Source: Streptomyces chartreusis (GTDB lineage: Bacteria; Actinomycetota; Actinomycetes; Streptomycetales; Streptomycetaceae). Taken from it: 64,000 nt of DNA. Location: contig NZ_CP023689.1 in assembly GCF_008704715.1 (NCBI RefSeq), positions 4,526,001 to 4,590,000 on the forward strand, given 5' to 3'. The position numbers and the translations under genes are program-made. Each line of letters begins with the position of its first letter. Within the stretch, counting starts at the first letter, position 1. The notes under the pieces are model-generated. The model had not been told where the DNA came from. It saw only the letters and a program-made list of their open reading frames with translations, and did no database searches. Of the stretch, positions 41,667 to 50,621 are shown piece by piece.

Positions 41667-44348
41667 TCACAGCAGGTGCAGCTCGCGGGCTCGGCGTACG
41701 GCGTCGCCCCGGCGGTTGACAGCCAGCTTCCGGTAGACGCTCTTGAGGTGGGTCTTCACCGTGTTCACGGAGACGTACAGATCGGCGGCGATGTCCTCGG
41801 TCGACATCATCTGCGCGAGCCGCTGGAGCACGTCGCGCTCCCGCCCGCTCAGGTGCTCCACGAGCAGCGGTGCCGGTTCGTCGACGGCGGTGCCCGGCAT
41901 GAGCCAGCCCGCCGCGAGCCCGCGCAGCGGCGCGGTGGCCAGGTACGGCCCGACCCACGCCCCCGCCTCCAGGAAGGGCAGCCGCAGCCGCTCGCGCCGG
42001 GCCTCCGTCAGCGCCCGGGCCAGCAGCCTGCGCACGGTCGCGGCGTCGCCGGCCGTGTTCGCGGCCTGTGCCCGCAGCAGCGTGGCCCGTACGAGCAGCG
42101 CGGGGCCGGTGCGCTCCTCGGTGCCGACGACGTCGAGCAGTTCGAGGGCCGTTGCCGGGTCGCCCGCCGCGAGGTGGGCCCGCGCCGCGCCCACCGCGCA
42201 GGTGGGCTGCCGGTCGGCGACCGGCTCGAGGACCTCGGCGGCCTCGCGCGGGCGGCCCTCGGCCAGATGGGCGGCCGAGGCGACCAGCGCGGCGTGGCTG
42301 CGCTCCCAGGGGGAGGCGACGTCCGCGGTCACGGCGGCCTCGGCGGCCGTGAGGGCGGCGCGCGCCTTGCCCCGGGCCAGCAGCAGGTGGGCGGTGGCGA
42401 TGGAGCGGCCCGCGGCCGTGACCGGGTCGCGGGCCTCGGATCCGCCGGCCTGGTCGAGGAGTTCCTCGGCCTCGGTCAGCTCGCCCCGGTCCACGGCGAC
42501 GGCGGCCAGGACCAGGCGTCCGAGGGCGGAGGCCGACGCCTGCGGCAGACTGAACCGTTCGGTCTCGGTCAGCGCGGCGACGGCCTTGCGTTCCGCCCGG
42601 GTCGGCCAGCCGTCGAGGTAGTCGATGAGCGCGAGGTGCTCCAGGGCCTCCTCCCGCGGCAGGGCCGTCGCGGCGCCCGCGGTGGTGTCGGCGACGGTGC
42701 CGAGGGCGTCCCGTGCCGCGTCGAAGCGCCCGGCCCACAGCCGTGTCGAGCCCAGGTGGGTCAGCAGCAGCGCGGGCAGCTCGGGGTGCTTGTCCAGCAG
42801 CTGGGCGGGGACCTCCCCCTCCAGCTCACGGGCGGTCCGTACGGCCTGTTCCGCGCGGCGGGGGGAGCCGGCGAGGCGGGCCGCCAGGGCCTGCAGCAGG
42901 GCGCAGCTCAGCTGGGCGGCGGCGGGGCGTGAGTCGTCGGCGGCCAGTTGCTCCTCGGCGTGCTGGAGATGGGCCAGCGCCTGGTCCAGATCGCACTGGG
43001 ACAGGTCGCGTGCCGCGCGGACGAGGTCGGCTGCGGGGCTGGTCGTCCCGGGGCCCATGCCGGAGAACAGCTCCGTCAGTTCGTCGGAGCGCAGTCCGGT
43101 GAAGAGCTGTCCGATCGCCAGGTCGTCGACGAGGGCGCCGGCGGTGAAGTCCCACTCGCCCGCCGCCGCGCCGTGGGCCAGCACTTCCGGCAGCAGTCCG
43201 GAGCGGCCCAGCCAGCGCGCGGCCCGCAGGTGCAGCTCCGGTTCCAGGTCCGCCAGGCGCTCGCGCAGATGGGCCCGGAGGATCTCCCGGAACAGCGGGT
43301 GCAGCCGGTACCAGGTGTGCCCGAGGTCCTCGACGAAGGCGTTCTCGCGGTGCAGCCCGGCGAGGATGGGCTCGGCGTCGGTGCGCCCGGTCAGCTCGTT
43401 GGCCAGTCCGACGCAGAAGCGCTCCAGGACGCTGACCCGCAGCAGGAGGTCCTGGGTGGGGGGCGGCTGCCTTTTGAGGACCTCCGCCAGCAGGAAGTCG
43501 GCGACCGTGCTGTGCCCGGCCTCGAACTCCTTCAGATAGCCCTCCGGGTCCGGCTGCTGCCCGGCGGCCAGGGCGCACAGCCGCAGGCCCGCGGCCCAGC
43601 CCCGGGTGCGGCCCACGAGGGCGTCCGCCGCGTGGACGGGCAGGCGCAGCCCGTGCAGTTCCAGCAGGGCGACGGTCTCCTCGGGCGTGAACGCCAGCTC
43701 GGCGTTGCGGATCTCGGTCATCGTGCCGGCGGCGCGGTAGCGGTGCAGCGGCAGCAGCGGCTCGGTGCGGGTGACGATGACCAGGCGCAGCCCTGGCCCG
43801 GCGTGGTGCAGCACGAACTCCAGCTGCTCCGAGAGCTCCGGTGAGCTGACGCGGTCGTACTCGTCGAGCACCACGGTCACATCGCGGCCGCTGTCGCCGA
43901 GTTGGGCGGCGAGCCGGGTCAGCAGGGTGCGGCTCACGCCGTTCGCGGGGCAGCGGATGTCTTCGTCGACCGGCACCCCACGGGTGCGCAGGGCCTGGAG
44001 GAGATGGGCCCAGAACATGCCGGGGCTCTTCAGGGCCGGGTCGAGCGTGAGCCAGGCGACCGGTTGTCCGATGCCGGCCGCCCAGTCGGCGACCAGCAGG
44101 GTCTTGCCTGCTCCGGCGGCGCCGTTGACCATCGTCAGCGGGGTCCGCAGAGCCTGGTCGAGGTGCTCGATCAGGCGCTCGCGCCGGAGGAACGTGCCGG
44201 GCCTGGCCGGCAGTGCGAACCTGGTCCGCAGATACGGGTCGCCCAACGGATCGACGTGGTCGGCGGTCGATTCGTCGGGGATCTCATCGCTCACCACCAC
44301 CACGCTCACCGCCTTGCGCGATCGGGGATCCGCTCCCCCCACCACCAT
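41667..44348 (-). CDS. MalT-like LuxR-family regulator with STAND ATPase
   Basis: The product is about 893 residues. ATG 44348 is chosen because a longer start at 44468 would place the ECF41 promoter inside the gene. Walker A is NGAAGAGKTLL (about 75-85), and the Walker B-like segment is VTVVLDEYDRVS. A winged-helix and many TPR-like helices follow. The C-terminal LuxR HTH reads LSGRERDVLQRLAQMMSTED and NTVKTHLKSVYRKL. MalT-type regulators bind a ligand plus ATP, oligomerise and activate transcription. The inducer is unknown. Confidence 0.9.
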   Translation of the reverse strand: MVVGGADPRSRKAVSVVVVSDEIPDESTADHVDPLGDPYLRTRFALPARPGTFLRRERLIEHLDQALRTPLTMVNGAAGAGKTLLVADWAAGIGQPVAWLTLDPALKSPGMFWAHLLQALRTRGVPVDEDIRCPANGVSRTLLTRLAAQLGDSGRDVTVVLDEYDRVSSPELSEQLEFVLHHAGPGLRLVIVTRTEPLLPLHRYRAAGTMTEIRNAELAFTPEETVALLELHGLRLPVHAADALVGRTRGWAAGLRLCALAAGQQPDPEGYLKEFEAGHSTVADFLLAEVLKRQPPPTQDLLLRVSVLERFCVGLANELTGRTDAEPILAGLHRENAFVEDLGHTWYRLHPLFREILRAHLRERLADLEPELHLRAARWLGRSGLLPEVLAHGAAAGEWDFTAGALVDDLAIGQLFTGLRSDELTELFSGMGPGTTSPAADLVRAARDLSQCDLDQALAHLQHAEEQLAADDSRPAAAQLSCALLQALAARLAGSPRRAEQAVRTARELEGEVPAQLLDKHPELPALLLTHLGSTRLWAGRFDAARDALGTVADTTAGAATALPREEALEHLALIDYLDGWPTRAERKAVAALTETERFSLPQASASALGRLVLAAVAVDRGELTEAEELLDQAGGSEARDPVTAAGRSIATAHLLLARGKARAALTAAEAAVTADVASPWERSHAALVASAAHLAEGRPREAAEVLEPVADRQPTCAVGAARAHLAAGDPATALELLDVVGTEERTGPALLVRATLLRAQAANTAGDAATVRRLLARALTEARRERLRLPFLEAGAWVGPYLATAPLRGLAAGWLMPGTAVDEPAPLLVEHLSGRERDVLQRLAQMMSTEDIAADLYVSVNTVKTHLKSVYRKLAVNRRGDAVRRARELHLL

Positions 44349-44447
44349 CACAGCTTTGCCGCATTCCTGCTCGTCAAGGTCCGAAAGCCGCCCCACCTCG
44401 GCCTTCCGGCGAGCAGACGGCAAGGAGACGCAGGTCACATCCCCCCA

Positions 44448-44474
44448 TGTCACAGGGGCTCGGTCCATCTCGTC
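44448..44474 (+). promoter_or_regulatory. ECF41-type promoter of the CMD-sigma operon
   Basis: TGTCACA at 44448-44454 and CGTC at 44471-44474 with a 16-bp spacer match the known ECF41 target promoter. The start site would lie near 44480, 33 bp before the CMD gene. This implies autoregulation by the sigma factor encoded second in the operon. Confidence 0.82.
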
Positions 44475-44512
44475 CCGTGGGTGTAGCCACTACGACAGCC
44501 AAGGGAGCACCC

Positions 44513-44986
44513 ATGGACGCGCGTCTGAACTTCTTCGCCGAGCCGGTCACCGGCAAGGCCCTCAAGCACGTCATGGCGGCGGGCAGGGTCGTCAAGGAAT
44601 CGGCGCTGCCTGCCGCGACCCAGGAGCTGGTGTCGCTGCGGGTGAGCCAGATCAACGGGTGCGCGGTCTGCGTCGACATGCACACCAAGGAGGCCGCCGC
44701 GGCCGGGGAGAGCGCGGTACGGCTGCACCTGGTCGCGGCCTGGCGGGAGGCCACGGTCTACACCGAGGCGGAGCGGGCCGCGCTGGAGCTGGCGGAGGCC
44801 GGGACCCGGGTCGCGGACGGGGCGGGCGGGGTCTCCGACGCGGTGTGGGAGCGGGCCGCCCTGCACTATGACGAGGAACAGCTGGGCGCGCTGCTGTTGC
44901 TGATCTCGTTCATGAACCTGGCGAACCGGCTGAACGTCATGACCCGGCAGCCGGCCGGCGCCTATGAGGTCGGCCAGTTCCACTGA
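44513..44986 (+). CDS. Carboxymuconolactone decarboxylase (AhpD-like) family protein
   Basis: This 157-residue protein has the AhpD redox motif CAVCVDMH (about residues 44-51) in the usual NGCxxCxxxH setting. ATG 44513 has AAGGGAG 5 bp upstream. Small CMD proteins are thought to reduce peroxides or act as disulfide relays. They are the most frequent partner gene of ECF41 sigma factors, and the promoter upstream is ECF41-like. It is probably the main target of the sigma factor 28 bp downstream. Confidence 0.92.
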   Translation: MDARLNFFAEPVTGKALKHVMAAGRVVKESALPAATQELVSLRVSQINGCAVCVDMHTKEAAAAGESAVRLHLVAAWREATVYTEAERAALELAEAGTRVADGAGGVSDAVWERAALHYDEEQLGALLLLISFMNLANRLNVMTRQPAGAYEVGQFH

Positions 44987-45014
44987 CCGGCCGGGACACC
45001 ATCAGGGGGATGCC

Positions 45015-45938
45015 ATGAGCAAGGTCGAGGAGTTCGAGGCGCTGCGGCCGCTGCTGTTCTCGATCGCCTACCGGATCCTGGGCAGCGTGGCGGAGGCCGA
45101 GGACGCGGTGCAGGAGGCCTGGCTGCGCTACGACGGCTCCTCGACCCGGCCCGCCTCGGCCAAGGCGTATCTGTCGGCCACGGTCACGCGGATCTCGATC
45201 GACGTGCTGCGTTCCGCGCGGGTGCGGCGGGAGGAGTACACCGGGCCGTGGTTCCCGGAGCCGCTGCTGAGCGACCCGTACGAGGATCCGGCGCGGGCGG
45301 TGGAGCTGGCGGACTCGGTGTCGATGGCCGCGCTGCTGCTGCTGGAGCGGCTCAGTCCGCTGGAGCGGGCGGTGTTCGTGCTGCGGGAGGTGTTCGGCTT
45401 CGGGTACGACGACATCGCCGCGGCCGTGGACCGCTCGGAGGCGGCGTGCCGTCAGCTGGTGGTCCGGGCGCGGCGGCACATGGCGGCCGGCAGGCCCCGG
45501 TTCGCGGCCGACCGGCAGGAGCGCCAGGAGCTCGCGAGCCGCTTCTTCGAGGCGCTGAAGGACGGTGACGTGGGCGCGCTGCGGAATCTGCTGGCCGCCG
45601 ACGCGCAGCTCGTCGGGGACGGCGGCGGCAAGGCCCCGCAGCTGGCCAGGGCGGTCGTCGGCGCGGAGAACGTGGCCCGGCTGCTGGCCTCCGTCGTCCC
45701 ACGGCTGGCGCGGGTCGAGGTGTCGTTCGAGCGGCACGAGATCAACGGCCAGCCGGGCGCCGTCTACCGCGACCGGGACGGCAGGGTGCTCCAGACGCTG
45801 GTGCTCGATGTGCTCGACGGGCGGATCCAGACGATCCGCACCGTGCTCAACCCCGACAAGCTGGCGCACATGGGTCCGGTGGCCGACGCGTGGGAGATCA
45901 CCCGCGAGCTGAAGCGGGCTCCCCGGCAGGGCTCCTGA
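45015..45938 (+). CDS. ECF41-family RNA polymerase sigma factor (SigJ-like)
   Basis: The 307-residue sigma factor starts at ATG 45015, behind AGGGGG. It has sigma2 (about 8-75, SIAYRILGSVAEAEDAVQEA) and sigma4 (about 105-160, LERAVFVLREVFGFGYDDIA) domains. A C-terminal SnoaL-like extension of about 120 residues follows. The ECF41 signature motifs are all visible: WFPEP between the domains (the WLPEP motif), DGGGK in GDGGGKAPQL and NPDKL near the end. In ECF41 the extension modulates activity in place of a classical anti-sigma factor. Confidence 0.95.
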   Translation: MSKVEEFEALRPLLFSIAYRILGSVAEAEDAVQEAWLRYDGSSTRPASAKAYLSATVTRISIDVLRSARVRREEYTGPWFPEPLLSDPYEDPARAVELADSVSMAALLLLERLSPLERAVFVLREVFGFGYDDIAAAVDRSEAACRQLVVRARRHMAAGRPRFAADRQERQELASRFFEALKDGDVGALRNLLAADAQLVGDGGGKAPQLARAVVGAENVARLLASVVPRLARVEVSFERHEINGQPGAVYRDRDGRVLQTLVLDVLDGRIQTIRTVLNPDKLAHMGPVADAWEITRELKRAPRQGS

Positions 45939-45949
45939 CCGCATCGTCC

Positions 45950-45983
45950 GGCACCGGTCCCTCCCCTCGTGGGGACCGGTGCC
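45950..45983 (+). terminator. Terminator after the ECF41 gene
   Basis: GGCACCGGTCCC (45950-45961) pairs with GGGACCGGTGCC (45972-45983), a perfect 12-bp stem with a 10-base loop, 11 bp after the stop. Confidence 0.78.
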
Positions 45984-46332
45984 GAACGGCGGGGCGGCGT
46001 CGATCCGTCACCCCGCCGGCCGGGTGGGCCGGCGGGTCAGAGCGGATCGAGCAGGACTTGGACGGCGCGACGCGCTTTCGGCGCTCGAGGAAGTTGATCC
46101 GGTGAAAGGTGTCCGAGAACGTTCGGCGCCATGACTGGTGTCTCCGAGCTCCTGGCTGGTGGCCTGCCTGAGCGACGCGCGAGAGCTGCGCATGTGCGTC
46201 GTGATCCTGCCAGCCGACGGTGCCGACGAGGAGGTTCCGGCCTCCGGAGACCCCATTAACCGCAGGTCAGCCGTATAAGGTGAGTTTTCCGGTCCGGATG
46301 CCCAGGTGCGGCTGAGTAAAGGAGTGCAGGCT
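45984..46332. other. Noncoding leader region before the WD40 gene
   Basis: No gene is supported. A TATAAG hexamer lies at about 46274-46279, roughly 55 bp before the likely TTG start, and could be the -10 of the WD40 gene. The rest shows no dyad or repeat that I can support. Confidence 0.4.
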
Positions 46333-49300
46333 TTGAGTTCCGACTCGTCGGCACGCACAGCCTTCGCTGAACGGCTCGCGCTGCTCTACAAGGAGGCCGG
46401 GAATCCGCCCCTGAAGAGCGTGGCCGAGGCGGTCGTCCGGCTCCAGCGGGTCGACGAACGGGGACGGCCCGTACGGGTCTCCGCACAGCGCATCAGCGAC
46501 TGGCGCCGGGCCCGGAACGTACCCGCCCAGTTCGCCGCCCTGTCGGCCGTACTGCACGTACTGATCCCCCAGGCCCGGCGCGAGCGGCCCACCCCCGTGT
46601 CCGCCGGGCTCTACGACCTCGGGCAGTGGCAGCGGCTGTGGGAGCGGGCGACGGCCGGGGAAGAGGAGGAGCAGACTCCGGTCGAGGACACCGCGCTGTC
46701 CGGCGGTGTGTGCCCGTACCGGGGACTCGCCTCCTACCGGCAGGAGCACGCCCGGTGGTTCTTCGGCCGGGAGCGCAGCACCGGGTCCCTGGTCGCCCAG
46801 CTGCGCGCGGTGGGCAGGAGCGGCGGCCTGGTCATGCTGGTGGGCGCCTCGGGCGCCGGGAAGTCCTCCCTGCTGAACGCCGGTCTGGTGCCCGCGCTGC
46901 GGGACGGCGCGCTGGGCGGTGAGAGCGCCGGGTCCGGCTCGGTCGTGCAGCTGGTGCCGGGCGGGGATCCGCTGGCCGAGCTGGTCCGGCGGATACCGGA
47001 ACTCTCCGACGTCGTCGCCTCGGCGGGCCCCGACCGGCCCGAGGACGCGGACGAGCGGGACGGCACCGCGCAGGAGCCCGCCGACGCCGACACCCGGGAG
47101 CCCTGCGCCGGCTTCGTGCACGCGGCCCGCGAGGCCGTCACCGCATGGGCCCGCCGCGAGGCCCCGGACACCGCCCCCGCAGTCCTGATCGTCGACCAGT
47201 TCGAGGAGATCTTCACCCTCTGCCCGGACGAGTCCGACCGCCGCACCTTCGTCCAGCTCCTCCAGGCCGCCTGCACCCCGGCCGGCCCCGGCGACCCACC
47301 GCCCGTCCTGGTCGTCCTCGGCATCCGCGCCGACTTCTACGAGCAGTGCCTCGCCCACCCCGAGCTGGCCGACGCCCTTCAGCACCGGCACATGGTGCTG
47401 GGGCCGCTGACCACCATGGAGCTTCGGGAGGCGGTCACCGGACCGGCCAAGGCGGTCGGGCTGGAGCTGGAGCCGGGCCTGGCCGAGCTGATCGTGCGGG
47501 AGGTCAGCGCCGACGGGCCGCGCGGTGGGGGTACCTCCCACGCCTTTCGGGCTGTGGGGGAGCACGACGCGGGCGCCCTGCCCCTGCTGTCGCACGCGCT
47601 GCTCGCCACCTGGCAGCGGCGCAGGGGCGGCCGGCTGACGGTGGCCGGATACCGTGCCGCCGGCGGCATCCAGGGCGCGGTCGCCGCCACCGCGGAACGC
47701 GCCTGGTCCGGCCTCGACCCGGCGGCCCGCACCGCCGCCCGGCTGCTGCTGCTCCGGCTGGTCCGGCTCGGCGAGGACACCCAGACGACCCGGCGCCGCG
47801 GGACCCGACGCCAGCTCGCGGCCGAGTCCACGAACCCGGGCAAGACCGAGGAGTCCCTCGAAGCGTTGGTGCGCGCCCGGCTGGTCACGCTGGACGCGGA
47901 GACCGTGGAGATCACCCACGAGGCGCTGCTGCACGCCTGGCCCCGGCTGCGGGACTGGATCGACGAGGACCGGCAGGGCAACCTGCTGCGCCAGCGCCTG
48001 GAGGAGGACGGCCAGGCCTGGGAGGCCTCGAACCGCGACTCTTCGCTGCTGTACCGGGGCAGCCGGCTGGAGCAGGCGCGCGGCTGGGCCCGGTCGGCCG
48101 GGGACACCTTCCTCACCCGGGGAGCGGTGGAGTTCCTCGCCGCCTCGGTCCGGCTGCGCCGGCGCACCGTGTGGATACTGCGCGGCGCGGTCGCGGCGCT
48201 GGTCGCGCTGGCGATGCTGGCCGTCGGCGCGGCGGTGGTCGCCTGGGACCAGCGCAACGACGCGATGTTCGCGCAGGTCCTCGCCGAGGCGGACCGCTTC
48301 CAGTACACCGACCCCTCGTTGTCCGCCCAGCTCGACCTGGTGGCGCACCGGCTGCGCCCGGACGACGAGGACACGACCAGCCGGCTGATCTCCATCGTGA
48401 ACGCCCCGCTGGCCACGCCCCTGCGCGGCCACACCGGCGCCGTCTATCTCACCTCCTTCAGCCCTGACGGACGGCTCCTTGCGACCGCCAGCTACGACCG
48501 GACCGTACGGCTGTGGGACGTCAGCGACCGGGACCGGCCCAGGCCCCTCGGCAAACCGCTGACCGGGCACCGGAGCTGGGTGAGCAGCGCGGTCTTCAGC
48601 CCCGACGGCCGCACCCTCGTCAGCGCCTCCGACGACGGCACGGTCCGGCTGTGGGACGTCACCCGGCCGAGCCGGCCGCGGCCGATCGGCGCACCGCTGA
48701 CCGGGCACGAGGGCACGATCTACCTGGTCGCCTTCAGCCCGGACGGCCGCACCCTCGCCTCCGTCAGCGAGGACCGCACCGTACGCCTGTGGAACGTCGC
48801 CGACCCGAAGCGGCCGAAAGCGCTCGCCACGCTCTCCGGGGCCGACGCCGCCGTACGGTCCGTGGCGTTCAGCCCGGACGGCGACACCCTCGCGGCCGGG
48901 GGCGACGACGACACCATCCGGCTGTGGGACGTGGCCGCGCCGGGCCGCCCGAAGCGGCTCTCCACGCTCACCGGCCACACCGACCTGGTGCACTCGGTCG
49001 CCTTCAGCCCGGACGGCCGCACGCTCGCCAGCGGCAGCGCGGACGACACGATCCGGCTGTGGGACGTCGCCGACCCGCGCCGCGGCCGGCAGCTCGGCGC
49101 TCCGCTGACCGGCCACACCGGCCCGATCTGGTCGGTGGCCTTCGACCCCGACGGCAACACGCTCGCCGCCGCCAGCGCGGACAGCACCGCGAGCCTGTGG
49201 AACGTCAGCGACCCGGCGTATCCCTCACAGGTCGGCGAGCCCCTCGCGGGCGCCAGCGGCGAGATGTACGCGCTGGGCTTCAGCCCCGACGGCCGCACCC

Positions 49301-50388
49301 TGGCCACCGGCAGCGGCGACAGCAAGGTGCGGCTGTGGTCGATCCCGACGTCGGACATGATCGGCCGGGGCGGGGCGTTCCGGCCGGACGGCAAGGTGCT
49401 CGCCACCGCGGCCCGCGACGGCAGCGTCCGGCTGTGGAACGTGGCGAAGCCCGCCCGGCCCGTCCTGCTGAACAGGCCCTTCATGCCCGGCGACGGCGGC
49501 CAGCGCTCCCTGGTGTTCTCCCCCGACGGCCGCACCCTCGCGGTGCTGACCGGCAGCCGCGAGGTCCATCTGTGGAACATCGCCGACCCGGCCCGGCCGC
49601 TCCCGCTCGGCCCGCCGCTCACCCTGCGCACCCGGTTCATGGGCCCCGACGCGCTGGCGTTCAGCCCGGACGGCCGCACCCTGGCCACCGCCTACGACGA
49701 CCGCACGATCCGGCTGTGGAACGTCGCCGACCCCTCCCGGGTCGTCCCGCTCGGGGAACCGGTCACCGGCCACACCGGCTACATCAACTCCCTGGACTTC
49801 AGCCCGGACGGCCGCACGCTCGCCAGCGGCAGCGCGGACTCCACGGTCCGGCTGTGGGACGTGGCCGCGCCCGACCATCCGAAGGCGCTGGCCCGGCTCA
49901 CCGGGCACACCGGGCCGGTCAACGCGCTCGACTTCACCCCGGACGGCCACACGCTCGCCAGCGGCAGCGACGACGACACCGTACGGCTGTGGGACATCAC
50001 GGACCGGCGCGCGGCGAGCCTGCTGGGCTCCCCGCTCACCGGGCACACCGAGGCGGTCGTGTCGCTGACGTTCAGCAAGGGCGGGCGCTATCTCGCCAGC
50101 GGTGGCAACGACAACACGGTCCGGCTGTGGAACGTCTCCGCCCCGTCCGACGCCTCCGCGATCGGTCAGGCGATGAGCCCCAACGCCAAGACGGGCAACT
50201 TCCTCTCCTTCAGCCCCACCAGCCACATGCTCGGCGTCTCCAGCGGCACCGACACCGTCCGGCTGTGGAACCTCGACGTGGACCAGGCGATCAGCCGCGT
50301 CTGCTCGACGACCCAGGGCGTGCTGACCCGGGACAGATGGCACGAGTACCTGCCCCGGCTGTCGTACGAACCGCCCTGTTCACGGTAG
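46333..50388 (+). CDS. XRE-STAND NTPase with 14-blade WD40 domain
   Basis: The product is about 1351 residues. TTG 46333 is preferred because AAAGGAG lies 8 bp upstream; GTG 46306 is possible. It has an HTH-like N-terminus (about 5-65), then a STAND NTPase with Walker A GASGAGKSS (K177) and Walker B AVLIVDQFEEIF. A winged-helix part, a membrane helix (about 612-638) and 14 WD40 repeats (about 697-1330, FSPDGRTLAS...VRLWDV), enough for two seven-blade propellers, follow. Such proteins act as signal-triggered scaffolds in regulation, development or immunity. It is monocistronic, with no clear partner. Confidence 0.9.
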   Translation: MSSDSSARTAFAERLALLYKEAGNPPLKSVAEAVVRLQRVDERGRPVRVSAQRISDWRRARNVPAQFAALSAVLHVLIPQARRERPTPVSAGLYDLGQWQRLWERATAGEEEEQTPVEDTALSGGVCPYRGLASYRQEHARWFFGRERSTGSLVAQLRAVGRSGGLVMLVGASGAGKSSLLNAGLVPALRDGALGGESAGSGSVVQLVPGGDPLAELVRRIPELSDVVASAGPDRPEDADERDGTAQEPADADTREPCAGFVHAAREAVTAWARREAPDTAPAVLIVDQFEEIFTLCPDESDRRTFVQLLQAACTPAGPGDPPPVLVVLGIRADFYEQCLAHPELADALQHRHMVLGPLTTMELREAVTGPAKAVGLELEPGLAELIVREVSADGPRGGGTSHAFRAVGEHDAGALPLLSHALLATWQRRRGGRLTVAGYRAAGGIQGAVAATAERAWSGLDPAARTAARLLLLRLVRLGEDTQTTRRRGTRRQLAAESTNPGKTEESLEALVRARLVTLDAETVEITHEALLHAWPRLRDWIDEDRQGNLLRQRLEEDGQAWEASNRDSSLLYRGSRLEQARGWARSAGDTFLTRGAVEFLAASVRLRRRTVWILRGAVAALVALAMLAVGAAVVAWDQRNDAMFAQVLAEADRFQYTDPSLSAQLDLVAHRLRPDDEDTTSRLISIVNAPLATPLRGHTGAVYLTSFSPDGRLLATASYDRTVRLWDVSDRDRPRPLGKPLTGHRSWVSSAVFSPDGRTLVSASDDGTVRLWDVTRPSRPRPIGAPLTGHEGTIYLVAFSPDGRTLASVSEDRTVRLWNVADPKRPKALATLSGADAAVRSVAFSPDGDTLAAGGDDDTIRLWDVAAPGRPKRLSTLTGHTDLVHSVAFSPDGRTLASGSADDTIRLWDVADPRRGRQLGAPLTGHTGPIWSVAFDPDGNTLAAASADSTASLWNVSDPAYPSQVGEPLAGASGEMYALGFSPDGRTLATGSGDSKVRLWSIPTSDMIGRGGAFRPDGKVLATAARDGSVRLWNVAKPARPVLLNRPFMPGDGGQRSLVFSPDGRTLAVLTGSREVHLWNIADPARPLPLGPPLTLRTRFMGPDALAFSPDGRTLATAYDDRTIRLWNVADPSRVVPLGEPVTGHTGYINSLDFSPDGRTLASGSADSTVRLWDVAAPDHPKALARLTGHTGPVNALDFTPDGHTLASGSDDDTVRLWDITDRRAASLLGSPLTGHTEAVVSLTFSKGGRYLASGGNDNTVRLWNVSAPSDASAIGQAMSPNAKTGNFLSFSPTSHMLGVSSGTDTVRLWNLDVDQAISRVCSTTQGVLTRDRWHEYLPRLSYEPPCSR

Positions 50389-50535
50389 TCCGGAGCGCTG
50401 CGTGACCGGGCTGCGACGCAAGTGATGCGGAACGGCCTCTGCGGACAGCGGTTTCCGTGATCCCGATCACAACGCCTCCTCACAGCCGATGAGGCGGCTC
50501 CCGTGAGGCAGGCAGCCTTGTTACTGTTGGCCCAG

Positions 50536-50573
50536 CCCGATCGCTGGTGCATCCCCCGTCGCCAGCGATCGGG
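50536..50573 (+). ncRNA. Strong stem-loop: candidate structured leader, small RNA or terminator
   Basis: CCCGATCGCTGG (50536-50547) pairs perfectly with CCAGCGATCGGG (50562-50573). The 14-base loop contains CCCCC, and TCTTCTC follows. A TACTGT box at 50522-50527 lies where a -10 would be for a transcript starting near the stem. It is in the 233-bp gap between the WD40 and glycosyltransferase genes. It may end the WD40 transcript or be a short RNA. The C-rich loop recalls 6C-type actinobacterial RNAs, but only one such hairpin is clear. Confidence 0.4.
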
Positions 50574-50621
50574 TCTTCTCATGTCCGCTGCCGTCAGACG
50601 TGATGAGTTCACGAGGGAAGG

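Noticed and set aside
46008..46358. 116-codon minus-strand frame before the WD40 gene
   Set aside because: It crosses the WD40 start region, has no Shine-Dalgarno and shows Ser/Arg-rich shadow composition.
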